Shown: positions 1 through 11,420 of the stretch, piece by piece
Layout of the letters: each line of letters opens with the position of its first letter
How positions within the stretch are numbered: position 1 is the stretch's first letter
Program-made: the position numbers and the translations under genes
Origin: Impatiens glandulifera
Taxonomy: Eukaryota > Streptophyta > Magnoliopsida > Ericales > Balsaminaceae
NCBI RefSeq assembly: GCF_907164915.1
Contig: NC_061862.1
Location: forward strand, 81,495,718 to 81,559,717
Direction of reading: 5' to 3'
DNA: 64,000 bases
Notes under the pieces: model-generated
The model's database searches: none
Seen by the model: only the letters and a program-made list of their open reading frames with translations
What the model was told of the DNA's origin: nothing

Positions 1-639
1 AATTCTGAACATAATTCAGACATGCAAAACAGATATTCAACTCAATTAAGGCTAGAAAAGTGACAGTTAGTGAATTAAACATAATGTAGCTGTTGAACAT
101 TTCAAATAGAACTCCAGTATGTCTAGGTTTACAAAAAAAAACTAAACAAATACTAATGGAACTAAAACAGATACCAATGGAACTAAATAACACTTAGCCT
201 AAATCACACAAATCATATTCTCACAAATTTCAGGCCAGACCTTTCAATGTTTCAGAGAAACATGAGAGTAACTTTGCATTCTAGAACCACTTACAAGTTA
301 CTTTGAAACCCTTAGAACAATCATAAATTCAGTAAAAGAGATATGAACCTGTCTAAAAGAAGTAAAAAAAGGTTCCAAATTACAACTAACAATGAACACA
401 ATCCATCCAACACAAACAATGTTCACAATCAGACTTCACATAACAGTTACAAATATGACTTACATAAACAACTCTATGACAAAATCAAACTTTAACATAA
501 TATCAGAAGATAAGGCAGATTAGCCATCAAAACATAAACCAAATATTGACTAACATAAACCAATCTTGGACAGAATCAAAACAGAACTGATTATCCTAAT
601 ACTACCTAGATTACTTCAATCAAAATAGAACCAAAATAA

Positions 640-942
640 AAAGGGCGGAGGGAGAAGAGAGTTTACCTGGCGGCGACGGCGACTTCAATCGAAGAAAAGA
701 GAAGACGATCCTTGAATAGTTCGATGATCGGCGGGTGGAAGAAAAGAGAGAAAAGAAAACTTACCTGGCGGCGACGGCGATTTCAATAGATGGGCGGCGT
801 TGGCGACTTGAGGAGACGGGCGGCGATTTCAATGCCCGGCTTCAAACAGATGATCGGAAAGAAGAGGAGAAAGCACGGAGGAAGAAAAGAAAAGAAAGAA
901 AAGAAAGGAAAGAAAGAGGGAAGTTATCCGCGGGTTTATTAC
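640..942 (-). other. GC-rich exon-like block inside the CACTA element
   Basis: Two copies of a GGCGGCGACGGCGA block, at 667-682 and 766-780, each end on the minus strand in a splice-donor-like CAG|GTAA (donors at 666/665 and 764/763). This suggests a duplicated leading exon of a minus-strand element gene. Purine-rich AAGAAAAGAAAG sequence upstream (880-920) would be 5' leader. Plus-strand reading frames here are Lys/Glu/Arg-rich low complexity and are not taken as genes. No protein family is recognised. Confidence 0.35.
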
Positions 943-1565
943 AGACTATTTGTAACGGTTATTGACAAAACCGTTACAGATACTAAAGAGAAAAAGTAAA
1001 AAGACGGTTCACTTTCTGTAACGGCTTTATCATTAACTATTACAGAAAGTATATTAGTAACGACGTTGAAAGAAAGTCGTTACTGTTGCCTTTCTCCAAA
1101 AAACATTTATTTAAGCCTTATCTGTAACGGTTTTCTCAATAACCGTTACAGATACTAGAAGAGAAAACGAAAGGGCGGTTCACTATTTGTAACGGTTTTC
1201 TTAATAACCGTTACCAATACTCTATTAGTAACGGTGTTGAGAGATAGCCGTTACTGATGATACGTTCCTCAAATGGTAACTTATGTCTTATCTGTAACGA
1301 TTTTACAAATAACCGTTACAGATAGTAGTAAAGACAAAGAAGAGACAGTTCAGTATCTGTAACGGTTCTTCTTCAACCGTTACAAATACATTATTAGTAA
1401 CGGTTTTCGTATAAAACCGTTACTGATATCCTTACTGAAACGTTAAAGGGATGTCGTATCTGTAACGGTTTATATCGTCGTTACAGATGTACTTATATTA
1501 GTAACGACTTTCGAAAATCGTTACTGATAAAATATATTAGTAAGGGCGTTCGAGCGCCGTTACTA
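943..1565. repeat. CACTA subterminal tandem-hairpin array
   Basis: About eleven inverted pairs of GTAACGGTT and AACCGTTAC are spaced every 35-80 bases, for example 952-987, 1126-1147, 1228-1252, 1361-1384, 1397-1423 and 1457-1480. Each can fold into a hairpin of roughly 25 nt with a 6-10 nt loop. In CACTA elements, subterminal repeats are the binding sites of the element-encoded TnpA-type protein. That these are such sites is inference. Confidence 0.75.
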
Positions 1566-1599
1566 GGAGTCGTTACAGAAGACCTCTATTCTACTAGTG

Positions 1600-2916
1600 A
1601 TCGATATACCGTAAATATTCGGTATGATTGGTATATTATTTGTATCATACCAATATTTTAGTATACCGTAATTTTAGTACGATATTATATAATTTTTTAT
1701 GTACCGAAAATTTCAATTAAGTATGGTATGGATAAAAGAATTCAATATACTATATTAACATACCCAATCATCTTCAATATATCAACATATGAATCATCTT
1801 CAATATATCAATATATCAATATATGAGCAATTGCTCTTGTAGTACGGAGGTGAACAATAACCACAAGACTTTGAACATTTCATCTGTTCATTGTTAAACA
1901 AATATTTTTTTGAGATGAAATATCATGGTATAAGCATATATTAAGCTCATTATGTTTCTAAAACTCCCAATTCATCTAAAAAAACATCAATCTACATATT
2001 AGTATAGTTATGCTTATTGAATTCCACTGATTCATTAAGTTGAGTCATCAATAAATTTATCGAAAAATAGTATGTCTAGTACATAATCGAGTTTCTCCAT
2101 CTTTAAAATAATAAAATATTTCTAAACTAGTCCAAAAAAATGATTACAACCAACTTGTGTTCATTCATTATAAATGCATTTTAAAGGGAATTTAAAAATC
2201 ATATTATTTAAGAATATTTTTGAAAAAAATATTTTAGTATTGCTATTGGAACTTAAATATTTTACATATATATGAAACCCATAATTTTATTATTAATTAT
2301 GAGGCCAAATCTCTTGATTCATATTTTACCATATCACATGCATGTAATTCTAATGAGATCCTTACAAATTATTAAAACCATAGCTTGGGCTCATATTATT
2401 ATCACTACAAGATGTAGTTCCCACTATACTAAACTAATTATACATCTAATCAATATCATTAGTAATAACACTATTTGGTGTTTATTTTGTAATTTTATTT
2501 TTTACAAGATGCTATTCTTTAATTTTATTGAGATCTCATAATCAAAATATGTGTTTCCTTCTCTTTAGTCACTATTTGGACCCGAAATTGGTCCTTGCAT
2601 TTTCACGGGTGGACAAGGATATAAACAGAATATTATTCGAATTTTTAAATTATTTAAAATTTATAAAAATTAATTTAAATTCAAATTTAATGTTTACGTA
2701 TATTTTTATTTATCAGTATATAAAGTTTAAAAAACATCTAAAACAAAAATATAATGCATGCAGACCAATCATATAAATTGCATGCAGACCAATCATATAA
2801 ATTGACATTCATTAAGTGTGATGAAAAATAGTTAAAAAAAAAAACTCATCAAACATTAAATCTTTGATCAAATTACCAATCAAATTATATAAAGTTCTCC
2901 TAAATATAATATTATT
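1600..2916. other. AT-rich intergenic DNA; hAT-like remnant at its start
   Basis: No gene is seen. Bases 1604-1740 contain repeated ATACCG/CGGTAT words, typical of decayed hAT subterminal DNA, into which the CACTA element seems to have inserted. The rest is AT-rich with no coding signal; short open frames at 2272-2776 have no domain and extreme A/T composition. Confidence 0.4.
2755..2802. repeat. 24-bp tandem duplication
   Basis: Two perfect head-to-tail copies of a 24-base unit starting TGCATGCAGACC (2755-2778 and 2779-2802), probably a local slippage duplication. Confidence 0.9.
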
Positions 2917-3193
2917 TAGAATAATGATAGGGAGAGCGACGCTAAAGGCAACGACTCCCACGTGACAGACATGTGAAAAAACAAGCCACAAGGAAACAAA
3001 ATATCATGTACAAAATTAGAGAGAGAAAGGCATGTTTGGGACCATTCCGTCCGAATATGGTTTCTCTCTCTAACTTTTTTCATGATAAATTTTATTTATT
3101 TTTCTATTATGGCTTATTTTTTACACACGAATGCTAGGTGAGAGGTCAGTGTGGAGTAGTTGTCCTAACGTCGCTCACTCAATCATTACTCTA
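2917..3193. mobile_element. Fold-back MITE, 277 bp
   Basis: The left end (TAGAATAATGAT...GAGCGACG, 2917-2941) is the reverse complement of the right end (3169-3193) with few mismatches. The inverted match continues inward over almost the whole element, including AGCC near 2983 and the AGAGAGAGAAA tracts at about 3021 and 3064, so the unit folds into one long hairpin. There is no open reading frame. Flanking duplication is ambiguous in A/T-rich DNA, with TA possible. Superfamily is undecided. Confidence 0.75.
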
Positions 3194-3294
3194 TTTTTTA
3201 TTGGAATAAATGATAAATTTAGAACTATAGTTGAAAGTTTTTGTCAAATATAGGACTCTCTTAATTTTATTTTGTTTTGAGAATTCTACTTTAG
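3194..3294. other. Short spacer between MITE and inverted-repeat element
   Basis: AT-rich sequence with no recognisable feature. Confidence 0.5.
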
Positions 3295-4600
3295 ATATTT
3301 TGTTATATTTAATACTCAAACTAACTACCGTTAGTTTAGGTAAGATTCTGTTAAAATATTTATTATCTTATTTTATTTATTTAATATATTTATTTTATAG
3401 GTCATTAACTTTCTTATAATTTTTATTTTATCAAATTCAACATTTCAAAAGCTTTCAACCCCCGTCTCCTCAATCACCTCCACCGGCCCCGACTACTCCT
3501 CCCCCTACATCTCCAATTCTCTCTTATGTCCCAATCGAATCCACTATACTCCAAATTACAAGTGAGAAAAAAGGGAAAAAAATATTTTTTGTCCTATCTA
3601 ATTTTGCTTCTTCCACGATCTCTACTAGTCATCTTCTTCACTTTTGAATTTGATTCTGTTAAATACATCAAACATGGCTCCAGCTCTTCTTTATTATAAT
3701 AGGATAATCCGATATCCATATCAAACCAGGAGAGCGTACGTGGATTAGAGAATTATTAAAATATGTTACAGCTATTACAAAGGAGGAGGAGAGAAAATTA
3801 TATAAAAAACTATGCATCTGATACCGAGAGAATGAGCTTTTTTTGCTTTGCATTGACTGCTTCTGTGCCGGCATGCTTTTCACCACCACCAGGTGTTATG
3901 TAATCATGAATTCTGTATTTTTCATCTATTCAACTGTTATAACCTCTAACAAATTACATCCATCATTAGGTTGAAATATATATATTCTCCGTCTCCCCAA
4001 AACAACTATTTTCTTTTGCTCCTTGTAGAAGAGGAGAAACAAAATCCAAGAACTCTCCTCCTCCTTACCTTCAATCAAGTTTGGACTTCCTTATCTTTTT
4101 CTATGAAGTTCTTTTTTTAGGTAAATGAACCATGTAAGTGAATCTTACTTTCTACAAGTTAAAGACACGATATTGGGATTCTCCGTGTCTGATTTTGTCA
4201 CTTTTTTTTTGTTGTTTCTTACATTCGATCTAACGCACATCGACTGAGTTATGCAGGTTGATCCGACTGTGCTAAGCTTGAGACACGTTGAAGGCTGAAT
4301 TATCGAGAGGATAATAATGAATACAAAACCTAATAACGGAAATCGCAGGAGATGGTAAAGTAGCCGGTGGAGGAGGGGAGGTGGAAGAAGCGGTCGTCGG
4401 GCGGTGGGGAGGACAAAGAGTGTCCGAGGAGATGTTATAGAGAAAGACGGTGGAGATGAGGTTATTGGATAATGAATTAAATTATAATTATATAAAGTTT
4501 AATGACGTTTAAAATTAATATATTAAATAAATGAAATAAGATAACAAATATTTTAACTTTAACTTAACGGTGTTAGTGGGAGTATTAAATATAACAAAAT
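3295..4600. mobile_element. 1.3 kb inverted-repeat (MULE-like, non-autonomous) element
   Basis: Bases 3295-3430 (starting ATATTTTGTTATATTTAATA) match the reverse complement of 4470-4600 over about 130 bases, including the shared TTATCTTATTTNATTTATTTAATATAT stretch. A weaker match continues into Pro/Thr-coding-like CT-rich DNA at 3460-3530 and 4340-4460. The interior (3530-4330) has intron-like T-rich tracts and a possible acceptor at about 4256, but no protein family I recognise. No clean target duplication is seen. A captured gene fragment is possible but not shown. Confidence 0.5.
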
Positions 4601-5139
4601 ATGGGGAACCCTCCGTCTCCTCTCTCCTCCCTTTCTCCATTGAATCCGACGCCGCAATTCTCACTCTGACGCCGTCGCTCTCTCTCTGACGCCGCCTCTC
4701 TCTGGGACAGAGTGGAAGAAGATAAGATATTTTCGAACGAAGAAAAACAGATAAGATCTTCTATCAAATTCTCTATTTCACTGTTCTGGACCAATCATAA
4801 TTATTATTATTTTATTATTAAATCAAACTTTGGGTTGAAATGAAGAGAGATCCGAAACCCATAATATAATTATGGGTCCACTTCATTCATGTAAAATCAA
4901 GTTTGAGAAGTACAACACAAAGGAATGAAGGAAATATTTTACATTAGGAAACGTTATTTGGTGAACTTTGCTTCACTTCACTCCATTACTCACTATAAAT
5001 ATATAATGCATTTAATTTACATGTAAATTCACTTACTAATTCATGTAAAACCATTTATTCCTTCTTTAAAATCATTTATATCTTCATGTAAAGCTACTAA
5101 ACAATAAATTAATTATTTTACAATGCACATAATTATATT

Positions 5140-6730
5140 TGTTAGGATCGGGTACAACAATAGAGACGGAGGTTTAACTATGTTGAACTCTTACACAATT
5201 CGGTTTGATATTAACCTTGTTAGAAGTTAATATTCGTTTGTATTCTTCGCAAGTCGTCACAAACTCTCGAACTGAGTTCAAATGTAGAAATGTTTGTTTA
5301 GACTTGAAGCAACAAGTGAATAATATTGTAAGAAAGGAACACAAGAGACAAGATATTTTATGGATGTTCGGAGAAAAAGATCCTACGTCACCCTTCTTCT
5401 CAACCTTGAGAAGGATATTCATTAGAAGATTTAGTTTGAATACAACACTTGTAAAAATCCAGTCGGACAACCATGACTTAGACACTACCTATTTCCGAAC
5501 TCCTATCACATAATACTCTGTTGAACAGAAACAAATTCTGTCAACTTACAATACTGAAGACTCACACAAAATAAATAATATGTAATACAACTTTAATGCT
5601 CTAGCAAACTTGTAAGCTTTTAGGAATTTAAGAGCTTGAGAGAGTAGTGAGAAAATCAGTGTTTAACTAGTAAAGCGGTTGTAGAAGCAATTGATAGTTC
5701 AAAAGTAGTGAGGAACAATGTACAAAAGATTGGTAAATTGTATGCTAAGGTTGTTCAAAAGTTGTGATAAAAAAACCTTTGTGAAGCACATTGTCCTCTA
5801 TCTTGTTAAGTAGGCAGGCTGCAACAGACATATAACGGACACATTTTCTTTCAAAGGACACTTGTCCTAATTTGATTGACTGAGTTCCAGGAAAATACAT
5901 CAGAGAAGATCCTCTTTGATCTTGTCTGTACTTGAATGATAGTAAGCTAAAATATCCAATAATGGGATTGCGATGTACAAGAAACGTACAACTTAGTGGG
6001 TTTGACTTGTCTTGGTTCATATTAGTCTTTTATAGGTCTGATTTTACTACCGTGTCAGATTGCCCATAACGAATGCTTAATTGGGAGCTATGATTGATCA
6101 GGTACATGAAAGCGTTTACCCAAAATACCGAACTTGGAAAATACTGGAAGCAACTTGTGTAGGACCGAAGTGGTAAAATATCGGAAACGTCCTAATATAA
6201 TACCGAACTGGTAAAATATCGGAAGGCTTGAATATAAAGCCGAGAGTGAGATAAAATCGGAAGCGTTTATCCAGAAACCGATCTGAATAAACTACCGGAC
6301 GCTTCTGTAAAATACTAGTTTTATGTAAAAACCAAAAGCTCACAAACTACTGGACGCGCATTTATATAAAACCGAAGTTACAAAATAACGAACTCATATA
6401 ATACCAGATGCGCTCCAATAAAAAACCAATCTTATAAAATACTAGACGCGTCTTTTATAAATACCGATCTTATAAAATACCGGACGCATCTTTTATAAAA
6501 CCGATCTCATAAAATATCGGACGTGTCTTTTATATAAAACCGAACTTAGTATAGATTTGGAGATAAAACCGGAAGCGCCTTTTTGCAGAAACCGAAGTTT
6601 GATCAAATGCCAAATTTCAGACAACTATCAGACAACTTTCCTTTCCGTTTTTTTTTTAATCTGCACAAAATTAATTTAACACAATTCAGTTATTTATTTA
6701 TACACTTATAATTAATACTTTGATTTAACA
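5140..6730. mobile_element. Solo LTR 1 (1,591 bp) in MULE-A left arm
   Basis: Begins TGTTAGGATC and ends ATTTAACA, with a perfect 5-bp target duplication ATATT at 5135-5139 and 6731-6735. There is no internal retrotransposon region, so it is a solo LTR left by LTR-LTR recombination. It shares a conserved block (TTATGGATGTTCGGAG at about 5358, followed by TCACCC and GAGAAGGATATTCA) with the solo LTR at 49162-50480, so the two are one family. Open frames on both strands at 5174-5513 fall in this block and are not genes. Confidence 0.85.
6110..6600. repeat. Degenerate tandem repeats in solo LTR 1
   Basis: Successive degenerate units of about 30-45 bases carry the words ACCGAAC/ACCGATCT, ATAAAATACCGG and ACGCGTC, most regular between 6290 and 6530. 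The related LTR at 49162-50480 has a corresponding CCGGTT-rich 3' part (50330-50460). Confidence 0.65.
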
Positions 6731-6962
6731 ATATTATATATATATATATATATATAACAACATATTTATAAATTTATGTGATATATTAAAATTAATTTGT
6801 ATGAATTATTTTATAATTTGTATATTTATATAATATATATATATATATATTATAATATATATATATATATATATATTATAAAACAAAATATTTTAAAATT
6901 TATTTGTAAGATATTTAAATGAATTTATTTTAATTATTTTATATTATATATATATATATAAC

Positions 6963-9621
6963 CTAGGAAGCACGGATACGGGTGCGTGAGTGCGGGTGCG
7001 CAGTGCGGGGATACGCCGATTCGGCAAAATTTAAAAAACAAGGATTTGGGTGCGGGAATACGTCATATAAAATATAATTATATAAATTACAAGTACACAA
7101 AGTTACAATCTGACTTCCATATTGCCAACAGTCTTAATCATCTTGTAAAAACATTGCTTCAAACTCCGGCTCATCTAGTGAAAGACTAGATATTTCAAGT
7201 TCTTCGGCACCATCAAGCGGATCAAATCGGTCACCTCCTACATCCACAACCTTGATTGCCCTTGCTTGTAATGTTCATTCGTTCTTGAAAGAAGCTTAAG
7301 ATTGTTGTGCACAAAAACTAAATTTTTCGCTCGTTTTGGTAGTATCTTATTCCTTCGAATTGAGTGAATAAAGGAATATGTGCTCCAATTTCGCTCACAA
7401 CAAGAAGAAGAACAAGGCTGGCATAATAGTTTCAAAGCTATTTTTTGGAGATTTGGTGCTAAAGCTCCACGAACAATCCACCACATTCGTGGTTCCATAA
7501 TGCCTCTTTCTTCCACGGAATCGGGACAACCAAAAATATCCATTTGCCCCGAAAAGCGAGCAAATTCAATATTTACCGCTGTTCTTGCTTCACTTGATGG
7601 AAAGTATCGTTTGAGGCACTTATTTCTTTCTTCCGATAGCTTAATATTAAGATGAGGAGGAATACGATTTGGAGAGGCACTAAGCCATGTGTCACTATAA
7701 TACCTAAACAAAAACAAGTAAATAAATTAAATTAAAGCTCAAAGATGACAAAAATGATCTTAAGAAGTATGGTATTATATAATAAAATAAAAGTTCACCT
7801 CGGATTTAGTGAATGAGCAAAGCAATGAAGCGGTGAAGAGCTTTTAGTCCATCTATCTGTTAGTATTGCATAGACTACATCATAAAATTCAGAACCCTCC
7901 GTGAGCTCTTTCTCTTCATGCCTATATATGATATTTTTTACCTTCTCTATCATATCATCCCACATATCATATATCAAATGAAGTGAAGGTCTATCGGTAT
8001 CCGCAAAACGAAGCATATCATAAATAGGAGCAGTGAATTCTATAATATAATCAAGTTTATCTCACCATAAATCATCAAGCACCATGCTCCTAATAGTTTG
8101 AGCTTTTGAGGGATCACATTCTCGGTAAGTACTCCACTCATTACAAAGAACCATTGATTCAAGTGCTCGTTTCACTAATTTAAATCTTTTGAGCATGACA
8201 AGTATCGAAGCAAATCTCGTTTGAGCAATAGAAATAAGTTTTAAAGGAGCAAATTGATTAAACATTGTTAAAACCATATTATGATTAAGAATATAATTCT
8301 TAATCATTAGTGCTTTGTCTCCAACCTCTGTAATCCAGTGACACTCAACATATACATCCTCATTAGACTCGATATTCTTAGCAGCACATATATTCTTCAA
8401 AGCCAAATTAATGAGCATACTTGCTGCCTTGCAAACGGGTGCATTGTCCGTGATAACTTGAACTACATTTTGTGGTCCTACTTGCATTATAACTTCTTTA
8501 ATTAAGCTGGATATATAGAAATTCCTCACAGTTCACTGCCTTCAAAAACATAGGGCCACTCTCAGTAACAGCCATGAAATTAATCATCGGTCTTCTCTGA
8601 CTGTCAGTCCAACCATCTGATACTATGGTCACCCCTTTCTCATTCCTAGTCGTCTTGATTGGTTCCAATAATCTTTCAATATATGCCTTCTCCTTTTCTA
8701 ATAACGTAGTTCGTAGTGCATTATAACAAGGAGAAACATAGCTCGGAATGTTGCTGTTGGCAGCAAGTGTATACGACTTGATGTAGTGGGGATTTCTAGC
8801 AAAATGGAAAGGTAACCCCCCTGAATAAAATGCTCTTGCAATTTCGCCATCCACTTGTGCTCTCACCTCCTAATTAAAAGCTTTATTTATAGGACTGTTC
8901 TTGTCAACTACTCTTCTTTTGGAACCTTGTTTTGGCAGCATTTCAGCTCCTCCCCAGGAAGAATCTGATGAAGCATAACTCAATGGTGGGAGTTGCAACA
9001 AAATATCAGTAGTGACTCTGAGACACACTAAAACTCCTTCTCCTTTGATCTGCAACAGGTGTGCTTTAACCCTTGAATACGAACCCGTAAATTCCAAATT
9101 ACAGAAGTTGCATTTAATTTTCGTATTTCCACCTCTCTATTTCATTTTCACTAATTTTGTCACATATTTCCACAACGGGTCCTTATCTACTGAACTTTGT
9201 TGCCTTAGAGTGGTTGTCCTACTTGAAGCTGAGTTAGAGGAAGCCATTGATTCCATGTGCTATAATCTCTCTCTCACACACAGAAGAAGAAGAACTAACC
9301 TGATAGTGGAAGAATGGTAGTGGAAGACATGCAGCCGAGAGAGAAGCATCGTAGAGATTAGGTTTTTTAATTTGGGGGGGGGGGGGGCTCATAGTCATAT
9401 TTAATATTTGGGTTTTTTTTTTTAATTTGGGTTTTTTTAATATTTTGGAACTCATATTTACTGAATATGCCATTCCCGCACCCCCGCACCCCTCACCTTC
9501 GATTCTGGATACGCCACGTGGCGCACCCCGTACGCACTCCCAGCTTCACCCCCACACCCCCGCACCTCCGAAGCACCCGGTGCGCAGTGCGCTACAGAAA
9601 CGAAGCACTCATGCATCCTAG
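6963..9621 (-). mobile_element. hAT-1: near-complete hAT transposon (2,659 bp)
   Basis: The termini CTAGGAAGCAC (6963) and, on the opposite strand from 9621, CTAGGATGCAT form short imperfect TIRs. They are flanked by a perfect 8-bp duplication TATATAAC (6955-6962 and 9622-9629), the size made by hAT transposases. Subterminal DNA at both ends is rich in GTGCGGG/CCCGCAC words, which fits transposase binding sites. It contains a two-exon minus-strand transposase gene. Confidence 0.92.
7238..9247 (-). pseudogene. hAT transposase (BED finger, DUF659, hAT dimerisation), disrupted
   Basis: Would encode the hAT-1 transposase, which cuts and rejoins the element ends in the nucleus. Start ATG is at 9247. 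In order: BED zinc finger (CNFC...H at about 9090-9050), DUF659 region (8866-8400, with VSDGWTD and VITDNAP), the middle of the RNase-H-like fold to 7799, an intron 7704-7798 (GT-AG, phase-consistent), and the hAT C-terminal dimerisation domain in exon 2 (7703-7238, with CERNWSTY and RNKILPKRA). Defects: a stop near 9138, TAG at 8870-8872, a frameshift near 8525, and TGA at 8062-8064 where the family has Trp. The stop at 7238 looks natural. Few lesions imply a fairly recent insertion. Family call is strong; activity is unlikely. Confidence 0.88.
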
Positions 9622-9859
9622 TATATAACAACATATTCAAAAATTTCTGTAATATATTTAAATAAATTTGTAAACCAAAATATTTAAAATTTTATTTTTA
9701 AGATATTTAAATAAATTTATTTATATTTTATATAATTATATATTAAATATATATAAACGTTCATGTAAAACCAATAACACATTTATGTAAAAATATTTAT
9801 ACGTTCATGTAGAAGCATTTATACCTTCATTTAAGCCCTACAAGAGAATTAAAAAAATA

Positions 9860-10150
9860 AACAAGCGCTATCTGGTGAGACTTGCTTCACTAGGTATTTA
9901 CAGGGTTCAAATGAGTGAAACAAGCGATATTTGATTAGGCTTGCTTCATTAGGTATTTACATGACTCAAAAGAGTGAAACAAGCGATACCTTATGAGGCT
10001 TGCTTTACTAAGTATTTACCGCGCTGATTGGAGTAAAGCAAGCGCTACCTAATGAAGAAAACTCCACTATGTATTTACATAAATCAATCATTCATTTGTA
10101 GTTGCTTCACTTTTATTTACATTGTTATTAAAAGTGAAGTTAGGTTTACT
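9860..10150. repeat. MULE-A left subterminal repeat cluster
   Basis: Four to five units of about 75 bases contain GAAACAAGCG(A/C)TA, then GCTTGCTTCACTA, then GGTATTTACA. GAAGCAAGC and GCTTGCTTC within a unit are complementary and can form hairpins. The inverted counterpart is at 16920-17190. Confidence 0.75.
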
Positions 10151-10631
10151 GAAATAATAATTTAAATAATAGAATTTTTTCTGCTGCACTCTCACTATTT
10201 ACTTTCTCTCTCATCAATTTTTCAAACTCTAGCTCGAATCTTCTGCGCTACAATCTTCTCGCAAAAATAGCATTTAATGGAGGTGGCTTCGAAGGTTATT
10301 TGTGGTCTTTGGGATGATGTCAATGTAACATTGGATCTCTTAAAGTGTGTAGCGATTTATTGTTATACATCTGTGATTTATTTGTTAGAAATCGTCCATC
10401 GAATTTTTGTCTTCTTTTTGTAGATTCGGGTTAACCAGATCTGCAAGAGAGTGTTCATCTTATTTTCTGTTTTTAATCATCTTCTCAAAGTATCCGGATG
10501 AAGCCGTCTGTTAACTAGGTAAAATTCTAAACGATCTTCTCGTATTTCTTAACAAGTACAATGTCGGCCTTCTTTAACAATTATTGCAACAAAATACTTC
10601 ATATTATTCATTATTCATCAACATTATTACT

Positions 10632-11069
10632 CTATAACTCAGAAATTTATTTACTTTTCTCACGGGCAGAAGAATGATTATATGTGTTGTGAGATACGTG
10701 GGATCGAAGGGTATAATGAATGTTTGTTATTTGTTCTACTGCGATTCTCAGTGGCATATGTAATATAAGATCATTCTGCATGTCGTCAGTCATTTTTATT
10801 AGATATCTATTATCAATAATAATATACTTTAGGTATATCAAATCTCTTTACAGAGATGCAAAATTTTCTACTTCGTCTCTTTGATAATAACAAAACATTA
10901 TAATAGGTTATTAAATAATTGTTTTTGTATTTCTTTTCGGTATTGAATGGTGGATGTAGCAATAGAGGTCAAAACTTTGAATGAATACATAAGTAAAGTT
11001 GCATATAAAGTTAACAATATCTTGAATGATGAAAATTTTGAATTCTCTTCGACTAATCTTTGATTATAT

Positions 11070-11141
<72 letters not shown>

Positions 11142-11420
11142 AGAGAGAGAGAGGATTCAAAGAATACATGAACAAGAATGGCATGCTACAACAATCTTTA
11201 ATGGGATGTTCCCTCTACTACTCTCGATTAAGCCTGATGAATTTCAATCTACGGTTTTATATATAGTTGATTTTATAGCAGTGAAACTGTGTACACTATT
11301 TTTGTTCATTGAACGGTTGAATGTCTCTAGTTATGATAATGTTTGCATTTATTGATGAATTTGGGGTTGAAGTGTTGTCTGCTTATTTGATTGGTTCTTT
11401 AACTTGATTTTCTTTTTCAG
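10632..11420. other. MULE-A interior before the captured gene
   Basis: No coding signal apart from A/T-rich short frames. It contains the TA/GA microsatellite (11077-11153) and T-rich, intron-like DNA that leads into the first recognised captured exon at 11421. Confidence 0.4.
11077..11153. repeat. (TA)n-(GA)n microsatellite
   Basis: An uninterrupted TA run from 11077 to about 11138 is followed by a GA run to 11153. Confidence 0.97.

Larger units (their letters stand above)
1..1599. mobile_element. CACTA (En/Spm) transposon, right-hand end
   Basis: Read on the minus strand from 1599, the sequence begins CACTAGTAGAA, which is the CACTA terminal signature. The next 650 bases are a dense array of inverted GTAACGG/CCGTTAC motifs, as expected for a CACTA subterminal region. 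Further in lies a GC-rich exon-like block (640-942) and then AT-rich, intron-like DNA to the window edge. The other terminus and the transposase are outside the window. The 3-bp target duplication (ATC after 1599) cannot be confirmed without the far end. The superfamily call rests on terminus plus subterminal architecture; no transposase domain is visible. Confidence 0.75.

Noticed and set aside
5174..5513. Overlapping 102-103 codon frames on both strands
   Set aside because: They lie in the conserved block of a solo LTR also found at 49.5 kb; overlapping open frames on both strands without domains are not genes.
7380..7655. 91-codon plus-strand frame
   Set aside because: Antisense to the hAT dimerisation exon, which has clear family motifs.
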